Assembly: GCA_003152145.1 (NCBI GenBank)
Contig: PLZL01000020.1
Coordinates: forward strand, 2,995-14,600
DNA length: 11,606 nucleotides
Direction: 5' to 3'
DNA from: Limisphaerales bacterium
Lineage (GTDB): Bacteria > Verrucomicrobiota > Verrucomicrobiae > Limisphaerales > UBA11358
Shown: in pieces, positions 1-4,337 of the stretch
Numbering within the stretch: the first letter of the stretch is position 1
Layout: each line of letters opens with the position of its first letter
Program-made: the position numbers and the translations under genes
The notes under the pieces: model-generated
Told to the model about the DNA's origin: nothing
The model's database searches: none
The model's input: only the letters and a program-made list of their open reading frames with translations

Positions 1-1
1 G

Positions 2-34
2 ACGGCGGAGCAGACCGGCAAGATCAACCGATAA
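2..34 (+). CDS. Possible C-terminal tail of an upstream gene (partial)
   Basis: From base 2 a frame reads TAEQTGKINR and stops at TAA (32-34), 17 bases before the first DUF3494 start. This could be the end of a preceding gene in the same transcript, but ten codons are too few to identify a product or to exclude chance. The frame of the next gene is also open from base 1 to its ATG, so the window edge does not settle where that gene begins. Confidence 0.2.
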   Translation, partial: TAEQTGKINR

Positions 35-51
35 ACCGAAAGAATCAAGAA

Positions 52-1062
52 ATGAAGACACGTATGATGACTCGCCCCAACAAAAGAATGGCATGTTCGA
101 CATCTGAACACAACTCACGGGCACTTAAACTGAGCGGAACGAAACAGATACTGATGGGCCTTGGCCTGGCGGCGGGCGTGATGTTGACGCAACCCGTGAT
201 GGCAGCAGGCCCAGCGCCGATAGACCTTAAATCGTGCTCTCATTTCACGATTCTGGCCACCTCTACGGTCACCACAACCGGTGGTGGCATCATTAATGGG
301 GATATCGGGTTATCTCCTGCTGGCTCGCAGGGAATCCCTCCGGCACAGGTCAACGGGACGATATACAACGGCGGCCCGATCGCCGCCCAGGCCCAACTCG
401 ACTTGAACGACGCGATTATCGCCGCCAGCCCAGCTCAACTTCCAGGAGGCATAAATGTAGGCGACGGCGAGTTAGGCGGGCGAGTTCTGGCCCCTGGTGT
501 CTACAAATCCGCGCCGGGCTCGTATGCCATCTCCCTGGTGGATCTCACGCTCAATGGTGGTCCGGATGATGTCTGGGTTTTCCAGATGGCGAGCACACTC
601 ACCGTGGGCGTCGGGCGCCAGATCATCTTGACCGGCGGCGCACAGGCCAGAAACATTTTCTGGCAGGTCGGCAGCTCGGCAACTCTTCAAACGTCTTCAG
701 TCTTCAAGGGAACCATAATGGCGTATGCGTCCATTACAATGAATGCCAGCTCAACAATGGACGGCAGGGCGCTGGCACAGACTGGAGCGGTTACATTCGA
801 CGGCACTGGCGGTAGTCTGCCAACGCCGGAGGCACCCATCTTTGCGAAGATCTCCAGAACGAACACCAGTTCCGTTACCGTCGTCCTTACCAACACACCG
901 TATTTTCTCCTGACGCTGCAAACCAGCCCGGGCCTGTCCCCTCCGAACTGGACGACGATCGCCACGAATACCCCGGTCACCAGCCCCTGGACGTTCACCG
1001 ACACCAACGTAATGGCAACCGTGACTCAGCGCTTCTACCGGGCGTTCATCACCACCCCTTAG
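52..1062 (+). CDS. Secreted DUF3494 (ice-binding-like) protein with C-terminal beta domain
   Basis: A 336-residue exported protein. Residues 1-51 form a long basic N-region followed by a hydrophobic segment (about 33-50) ending PVMA-AG, which is a typical signal peptidase I site. Residues about 57-258 match the DUF3494 beta-helix family (IDLKSCSHFTILA, then TVTTTGGGIINGDIGLSP, VWVFQMASTLTV, NIFWQVGSSATL, and a final GRALAQTGAVTFDG). Members of this family bind ice or act as extracellular adhesins; which applies here cannot be read from sequence. Residues about 265-336 form a separate beta domain (LQTSPGLSPPNWTTI ... FYRAF) of a kind common at the ends of secreted Verrucomicrobiota proteins. 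There is no sorting tail, unlike its neighbour at 1656. The start is uncertain: no good ribosome site precedes ATG 52, and in-frame ATGs at 64, 67 and 88 would give a more normal signal peptide. Confidence 0.88.
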   Translation: MKTRMMTRPNKRMACSTSEHNSRALKLSGTKQILMGLGLAAGVMLTQPVMAAGPAPIDLKSCSHFTILATSTVTTTGGGIINGDIGLSPAGSQGIPPAQVNGTIYNGGPIAAQAQLDLNDAIIAASPAQLPGGINVGDGELGGRVLAPGVYKSAPGSYAISLVDLTLNGGPDDVWVFQMASTLTVGVGRQIILTGGAQARNIFWQVGSSATLQTSSVFKGTIMAYASITMNASSTMDGRALAQTGAVTFDGTGGSLPTPEAPIFAKISRTNTSSVTVVLTNTPYFLLTLQTSPGLSPPNWTTIATNTPVTSPWTFTDTNVMATVTQRFYRAFITTP

Positions 1063-1241
1063 TGGACATCCGCATAAACTCGGCGACCGCCGCTTTCTCG
1101 CGTTCGACCGCGCGACGTTCCGGTTTCTGGTGGCTCCAGTCGAATCGTCGTTTCAAATTGACGGGTCTGCCGGTGTTGCGAAAAATTTCTTGGAACAGCT
1201 AAAATGGACCACATATTGGTTATCGTTAGGAATTTGCGAAA

Positions 1242-1260
1242 GTGTCGGTTAGCTTTACAC
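1242..1260 (+). promoter_or_regulatory. Putative activator site 1 (GTGTCGG-N8-ACAC type)
   Basis: The 19-mer GTGTCGGTTAGCTTTACAC recurs 91 bp downstream with 14 of 19 bases identical. It has dyad ends (GTGT/ACAC). From memory, PEP-CTERM gene promoters often carry GTGTCGG...TTACAC-like sites linked to PrsR-type sigma-54 activators; that link is recalled and not tested here. The centre lies about 212 bp before the candidate -12 element. Confidence 0.45.
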
Positions 1261-1332
1261 AAATCCAATAGTGCATATTACATCGGCAAAATAAGGCGAT
1301 TTCGTTGGTTACCCGCTCTTAAAGCCGTAAAA

Positions 1333-1351
1333 GTGTCGGCCAAGCTTACAC
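1333..1351 (+). promoter_or_regulatory. Putative activator site 2 (GTGTCGG-N8-ACAC type)
   Basis: The 19-mer GTGTCGGCCAAGCTTACAC is the second copy of the site at 1242. The first seven bases and last six are identical and the middle differs, as expected of a protein binding site with conserved ends. Its centre lies about 121 bp before the candidate -12 element, a usual distance for a sigma-54 enhancer. Confidence 0.45.
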
Positions 1352-1447
1352 AATTTCGTTATGATTTATTCTCAGCACGGTTATCGCCAATCATAAAACT
1401 AGTTTATGATCAACAGCTTAAAGAGATTCTAAATCTATAATTCGTTG

Positions 1448-1465
1448 TTGGTTTGATATATGCTT
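1448..1465 (+). promoter_or_regulatory. Candidate sigma-54 (-24/-12) promoter
   Basis: TTGGTTTGATATATGCTT has the invariant GG (1450-1451) and GC (1462-1463) exactly ten bases apart, as sigma-54 promoters require, with TTGG and TGCT matching the outer consensus. The CAC after GG is missing, so the match is partial. Support comes mainly from the two repeated sites upstream. It would give a leader of about 180 bases before the gene at 1656. Confidence 0.3.
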
Positions 1466-1556
1466 TCGATTCAGGTTATGAGCATTGCAGAAAAGAAAGC
1501 CAAGTTAACGCTTGCGGTTGTGACTGTTCCGCGAAAATTTTCCCCGCGCCAGAATC

Positions 1557-1581
1557 CCGGCATGGGTAAAACACTGTATAG
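1557..1581 (+). promoter_or_regulatory. Leader element, copy 1 (before VPDTG-DUF3494 gene)
   Basis: CCGGCAT followed by GGGTAAAACACTGTATAG. Similar stretches occur at 2803, 3239 and 3837 in the same orientation. Past the core, GGCGTAAGCT (1598-1607) and TTAATAAAACAC (1624-1635) recur before the small membrane protein gene (3278 and 3298). The core-to-GGC spacing is the same in both. The element ends 74 bp before ATG 1656. It could be an operator, an unusual promoter or an RNA leader. Confidence 0.6.
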
Positions 1582-1655
1582 TCAAGGCGTGGCATGAGGC
1601 GTAAGCTGATGTTCAAATTCGGTTTAATAAAACACGACAAAAAAGGTAAAATACT

Positions 1656-2555
1656 ATGAAAGCGACTCTTTTACAGACGGCGGTGCAGAACGGCGCGCGG
1701 CGAATTTCCATGGGCCTCGGCTTTGCGCTGACGGTGACGTTGCTGCAACTCAATGCCACCGCGGTGGACGTGGATCTTGGGACGGCCAACAATTTTGCGG
1801 TTCTGGCAGGCTCCACTGTCACGAGCACCGGCAACACCGTCGTTAACGGGGACCTTGGGCTATACCCAGGCACTTCGGTGACAGGCTTTTCGCCAGGAAT
1901 AGTCAATGGGACAATGCATGTGGCCGATGCGGTTGCGCAACAAGCCCAAATCGATTTGCTCGCTGCCTATAGCCATGCCGCTGGCCTCGCACCAACCGGC
2001 GGGACTCTCACGGGCCAGGATCTCGGGGGTCTGACTCTGACGCCTGGGGTTTACTTCTTTGCTTCCTCGGCACAGCTCACGGGACAACTGACGCTCGACG
2101 CCCAGGGTCTTTCCGATCCAGTCTTCGTTTTCCAAATCGGATCAACCCTCACCACGGCATCGGGTAGTTCGGTAATAACGATCAACGACAACAGCAGTCT
2201 CACCCCGGGCATCAGTGTTTTTTGGCAGATCGGCAGTTCGGCGACGCTCGGAACAACCACTGCCTTCGAGGGGAATATCCTGGCCGGTCAATCCATCACG
2301 CTGAATACGGGGGCAAACGTCTTGGATGGGAGAGTGTTGGCGCTGAATGCCGCGGTCACCTTGGATGACAATACCATTACGGCACCGCCGGCGGAGGTGA
2401 TCGGCGGAAGTGGCGGCGGAGGTGGCGGTGAAAGTGTCCCGGATACTGGCAGCACGCTGCTGCTGCTCGGCTTCGGAGTGCTGGGTCTGCTGGCCCTTTC
2501 AAGGGCAAGGGGCCAGTCCTTGGTGTTGGCACAAAATCGCCGGGCAATTTCTTGA
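1656..2555 (+). CDS. Secreted DUF3494 (ice-binding-like) protein with VPDTG-CTERM sorting tail
   Basis: A 299-residue protein. ATG 1656 is preceded by AAAAGGT (1641-1647), a fair ribosome site eight bases away. Residues 1-36 are a signal peptide (RR at 15-16, hydrophobic 19-32, cleavage near NATA-VD). Residues about 39-245 are the DUF3494 beta-helix (VDLGTANNFAVLAGSTVTST, VVNGDLGLYPGTSVTGF, VFVFQIGSTLTT, VFWQIGSSATLGTTTAFEGN). A glycine-rich linker (about 248-258) leads to VPDTG at 261-265, a hydrophobic helix (about 268-281) and a basic RAR (283-285). This tripartite tail is the VPDSG/PEP-CTERM type processed by exosortases in exopolysaccharide-linked surface sorting. Fourteen residues follow the basic cluster, more than is usual. 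It is a paralogue of the gene at 52. A strong terminator follows at 2612. Confidence 0.92.
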   Translation: MKATLLQTAVQNGARRISMGLGFALTVTLLQLNATAVDVDLGTANNFAVLAGSTVTSTGNTVVNGDLGLYPGTSVTGFSPGIVNGTMHVADAVAQQAQIDLLAAYSHAAGLAPTGGTLTGQDLGGLTLTPGVYFFASSAQLTGQLTLDAQGLSDPVFVFQIGSTLTTASGSSVITINDNSSLTPGISVFWQIGSSATLGTTTAFEGNILAGQSITLNTGANVLDGRVLALNAAVTLDDNTITAPPAEVIGGSGGGGGGESVPDTGSTLLLLGFGVLGLLALSRARGQSLVLAQNRRAIS

Positions 2556-2611
2556 GCTTTTCGAGATTGTCGCCGCAATAAACGACGCGGAGTCGGGGAG
2601 AGAACTTGGAT

Positions 2612-2648
2612 ATGAGACAGGCATCCTGCCTGTCTCATTCTTTTTTGA
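2612..2648 (+). terminator. Rho-independent terminator after second DUF3494 gene
   Basis: A perfect 12-bp stem, ATGAGACAGGCA (2612-2623) and TGCCTGTCTCAT (2627-2638), with a three-base loop, is followed by TCTTTTTT. It lies about 55 bases after the stop at 2555 and is the clearest hairpin in the window. The GACAGGC core is shared with the next palindrome, so the hairpin may derive from a dispersed repeat recruited as a terminator. Confidence 0.85.
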
Positions 2649-2655
2649 TTTTGGA

Positions 2656-2674
2656 GACAGGCGCGACGCCTGTC
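2656..2674. repeat. Palindromic repeat unit (REP-like) next to terminator
   Basis: GACAGGCG-CGA-CGCCTGTC is a perfect 8-bp inverted repeat with a three-base loop. It lies 17 bases after the preceding hairpin and shares its GACAGGC core. The paired arrangement resembles the dispersed palindromic repeats common between Verrucomicrobiota genes, often mis-called as peptides containing TGILPV or RRDACP, and both strings appear in frame here. Membership of a genome-wide family is inferred. Confidence 0.55.
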
Positions 2675-2786
2675 CCGCGGCGGCTTCCGCTTTCTTCACC
2701 ATGTTTCGAGTGTGTGCTGGAAAGTGGCAGCGTCAATATTTGGTAAAGCTGAAATTCCGAAAGCAGAAGGCAGAAACAGAGGCCAG

Positions 2787-2880
2787 AGCCGGTTCATCAA
2801 GTCCGGCACGGGTAAAACACCGTATGACGGGCGCGCGATCACCCCGGCTTATATTTCAGGTTATAAAAACCAATTGCAGG
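2787..2880 (+). promoter_or_regulatory. Leader element, copy 2 (no clear gene downstream)
   Basis: AGCCGGTTCATCAAGTCC leads into GGCACGGGTAAAACACCG and then TATGA (2823-2827). The core has an ACGG-N8-CCGT dyad. CCGGCTTATATT (2844-2855), TTATAAAAAC (2861-2870) and CCAATTGCAGG (2870-2880) parallel the order seen before the small membrane protein gene (CCGGCTTAAGCT, TTAATAAAACAC, CCAAATTGGAGG). No good start codon sits at the matching distance, so this may be a leader that has lost its gene. Confidence 0.5.
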
Positions 2881-2988
2881 TTTGAATTTTGGTTCGGACA
2901 GACAGTCGTTGTTTTCAACGGGCTTCTTCACCCCTGCCTCCCAGGCGATTGTCGCCCGAATCGCTTTTTTTTGGCATCAAAAAGATAT

Positions 2989-3207
2989 GAACGCTCTGCT
3001 TGAAGCTCCGGCTCACGAACCCGAAACGGTTGACCTTCGCCGCAACGGCGTCGGGGTCGTCCGGAACGCGAACGGCAGCCCTCCGAATCAAGGCCGCTTC
3101 GAGCTGCGTTGGTTGAAGGCGATTATCCGAACGGCTGGCTTCCGGCGTGACGCCCTCGAACGAACGCATTGGAAGAAGGTCTGGCGCTCAATGGTTGAGG
3201 ATTGATG
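2989..3207 (+). CDS. Uncertain small hypothetical protein
   Basis: A 72-codon frame starting at ATG 2989 and ending in TGA at 3205-3207. The product is charged and hydrophilic, ending in a stretch rich in W, R and K (ELRWLKAIIRTAGF, then HWKKVWRSMVED), with no signal peptide or membrane segment. Only a weak AAAAAG precedes the start. I do not recognise a family. Third-position GC is moderately high, which is the only mild support for coding. It may be a remnant of the gene once served by leader copy 2, or chance. Confidence 0.22.
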
Positions 3208-3220
3208 TGGCCGCGTCGGA

Positions 3221-3309
3221 AGCCGGCTTCATGAAATTCACGGTAGGGTAACACCCCATAGCGTCCTTCCGCGCTCCGGCTTAAGCTCAAGGCATGATTA
3301 ATAAAACAC
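3221..3309 (+). promoter_or_regulatory. Leader element, copy 3 (before Thivi_2564-like gene)
   Basis: AGCCGGCTTCATGAAATTC leads to CGGTAGGGTAACACCCCATA (3241-3260), then GGCTTAAGCT (3278-3287) and TTAATAAAACAC (3298-3309). The last two blocks match those before the gene at 1656, and the core-to-GGC distance is the same. It ends 22 bp before the start codon. The core lacks one A compared with copies 1 and 2. Confidence 0.6.
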
Positions 3310-3331
3310 TCAACCAAATTGGAGGCTATAT

Positions 3332-3529
3332 ATGCCACTGATATCCATCGTCGTCACCCTGATCGTCGTTGGCGTGCTGCTCTGGCTGGTCAACACCTAC
3401 ATCCCGATGGACGGGAAGATCAAAAAAATCCTCAACGCCGTCGTGGTGATTTGTGTCGTCGTGTGGCTGTTGTTTGCCTTCGGCATTCTCAATCACTCGG
3501 GCGACATCCGTGTCCCGCGGGTCGGATAG
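3332..3529 (+). CDS. Small two-helix membrane protein, Thivi_2564-like
   Basis: A 65-residue protein with an excellent ribosome site (GGAGG, 3321-3325, six bases before ATG). Residues 3-21 and 33-53 are strongly hydrophobic helices joined by a short polar, positively charged loop (NTYIPMDGKIKK). The C-terminus (NHSGDIRVPRVG) is short and polar. The layout and the loop motif YIPMDGKIKKILN match what I recall of the Thivi_2564 family of small membrane proteins, whose function is not established. It sits alone behind leader copy 3, with no partner gene close by on either side. By position and leader it may belong to a stress or envelope regulon, but that is inference. Confidence 0.85.
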   Translation: MPLISIVVTLIVVGVLLWLVNTYIPMDGKIKKILNAVVVICVVVWLLFAFGILNHSGDIRVPRVG

Positions 3530-3836
3530 CCAGCCACCGTCAAACAAATCAACCTGCCACTCTGAAGCAAACTCGCTTTTGGAGCGGCAGTCGCGGATTG
3601 AGCGAGTTGTGGATGGACATAAAAAATCTTGTGTTTGAGCGGCATCATCACATCATCACCCTTTTCTCCACCGCCGGATGCATTTTCCCGGGAGGCGGAC
3701 AGCACGAGCAAGCGAGATACGAACATCATGACGAAGTCAGGATGTGACCTCCGGCAGTTGTAGTGAGCGCCCCGGAACCCGTCGTGCGCTCGCCGAAAGT
3801 CATCGCGCGGTAGTCCGGGCGCTGGATTCATCAACT
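3530..3836. other. Intergenic stretch without a gene
   Basis: No supported gene. An 8-bp inverted repeat (AACTCGCT 3570-3577 and AGCGAGTT 3601-3608, 23-base loop) follows the small membrane protein gene but lacks a T-run, so it is not a convincing terminator. Open frames here are short, overlapping and have no ribosome sites. Confidence 0.5.
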
Positions 3837-3861
3837 CCGGCATGGGGTAAACATCCCATAG
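3837..3861 (+). promoter_or_regulatory. Leader element, copy 4 (before kinase relic)
   Basis: CCGGCATGGGGTAAACATCC followed by CATAG. It contains a clean dyad, ATGGG-N8-CCCAT, around GTAAACAT. The bases before it (GGATTCATCAACT) match those before copy 2 (GGTTCATCAAGT). It lies about 105 bp before the ATG of the broken kinase copy. The equivalent place before the intact kinase keeps only TTCCGGCAT (4258-4266), without the GGGTAAAAC core. Confidence 0.55.
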
Positions 3862-3965
3862 CAGCCGTGTGTTTTTTCCTGCACATTATTAACCATAACT
3901 CCCAAAGGCTCTTGTTTTTTGTAAACCAAACTTTGCGGGGAAAATGAAATGGGCGAGACAGAATC

Positions 3966-4124
3966 ATGAGCAGCGATGGTCAAAACGGGATCCTGACTGG
4001 CAACGGGGCGCGAACGGAGCAGGCGCACCGCGCCTCCGAATTGGGCTATCGCCGGCTCTTTGAAACGGCGCATGAATCTCATACCCTCGCCACGGCCTCA
4101 CGAGCAGGCGGAGCACTGTCCTGA
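3966..4124 (+). pseudogene. Broken duplicate of the 5' end of the PAS kinase gene
   Basis: The 105 bases at 3966-4070 match 4356-4460 at about 91 positions by hand count, and similarity extends upstream through the GCGGGG ribosome site (3935-3940 against 4325-4330). The protein MSSDGQNGILTGNGARTEQA continues to RRLFETA, then diverges into unrelated residues and stops at TGA 4122, giving 52 residues. A one-base difference after 3951 takes the frame corresponding to ATG 4338 to an immediate stop (TGA 3967), so only ATG 3966 opens this relic. It probably remains from a tandem duplication followed by deletion. It could still be translated as a short leader peptide. Confidence 0.7.
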
Positions 4125-4140
4125 AAATAGGCAGACAGTG
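4114..4140. repeat. Inverted repeat in the segment between kinase copies
   Basis: CACTGTC (4114-4120) and GACAGTG (4134-4140) form a 7-bp stem with a 13-base loop spanning the stop codon of the relic. There is no T-run right after it, so terminator activity is doubtful. It sits just beyond the point where the duplicated sequence ends and could mark the recombination or insertion boundary. Confidence 0.35.
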
Positions 4141-4337
4141 TTAGGATTTTAGACACACGCCAAAACCACCAGAGAGCAGAATTACAAATCAGCAGTCTTC
4201 GGGGTTTTTTGCATGGCTCAGGCTGACGAAACGGGGTGAAAGCGCAGCGCACCATGATTCCGGCATCATAAATGCGTTAAAATCGAGGTTCCCAAAGTAT
4301 TTTGGCTTTTGCAAGCCAGGCTTTGCGGGGAAATGAA
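4125..4337. other. Spacer between kinase relic and intact kinase
   Basis: No gene. From about 4258 the sequence again resembles the leader before the relic (TTCCGGCAT, then TTCCCAAAG and CTTTGCGGGG), but with gaps and without the GGGTAAAAC core. A ribosome site, GCGGGG (4325-4330), lies seven bases before ATG 4338. The part from 4140 to 4257 resembles nothing I recognise. Confidence 0.5.

Larger units (their letters stand above)
1063..1655. other. Long intergenic regulatory region between the two DUF3494 genes
   Basis: No convincing gene. About 1200-1500 is clearly more AT-rich than the flanking genes. The region holds two 19-bp GTGTCGG...TTACAC sites, a candidate sigma-54 promoter, and a recurring leader element close to the next gene. 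A 78-codon open frame at 1204-1440 is low-complexity, has no ribosome site and lies across both 19-bp sites, so I treat it as chance. Confidence 0.6.
2556..3331. other. Intergenic region with terminator, palindrome and two leader elements
   Basis: No convincing gene is present. It holds the terminator of the second DUF3494 gene, a second palindrome, an apparently orphan leader copy (2787-2880), an uncertain 72-codon frame (2989-3207) and the leader of the small membrane protein gene. A 197-codon frame at 2410-3003 overlaps the DUF3494 gene and runs through the palindromes, so it is not a gene. Confidence 0.6.

Noticed and set aside
1204..1440. Open frame of 78 codons on the + strand in the AT-rich spacer
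   Set aside because: It has no ribosome site or family likeness, and it spans the two 19-bp regulatory sites.
1591..1608. TGGCATGAGGCGTAAGC as a second sigma-54 promoter
   Set aside because: GG and GC are 12 bases apart and not 10, and the TAAGCT part is better explained as a conserved block of the leader element.
2410..3003. Open frame of 197 codons on the + strand
   Set aside because: It overlaps the end of the DUF3494 gene, crosses the terminator and the palindrome, and has no ribosome site or recognisable domain.
3570..3608. Inverted repeat after the small membrane protein gene as a terminator
   Set aside because: The stem is 8 bp with a 23-base loop and no T-run follows.
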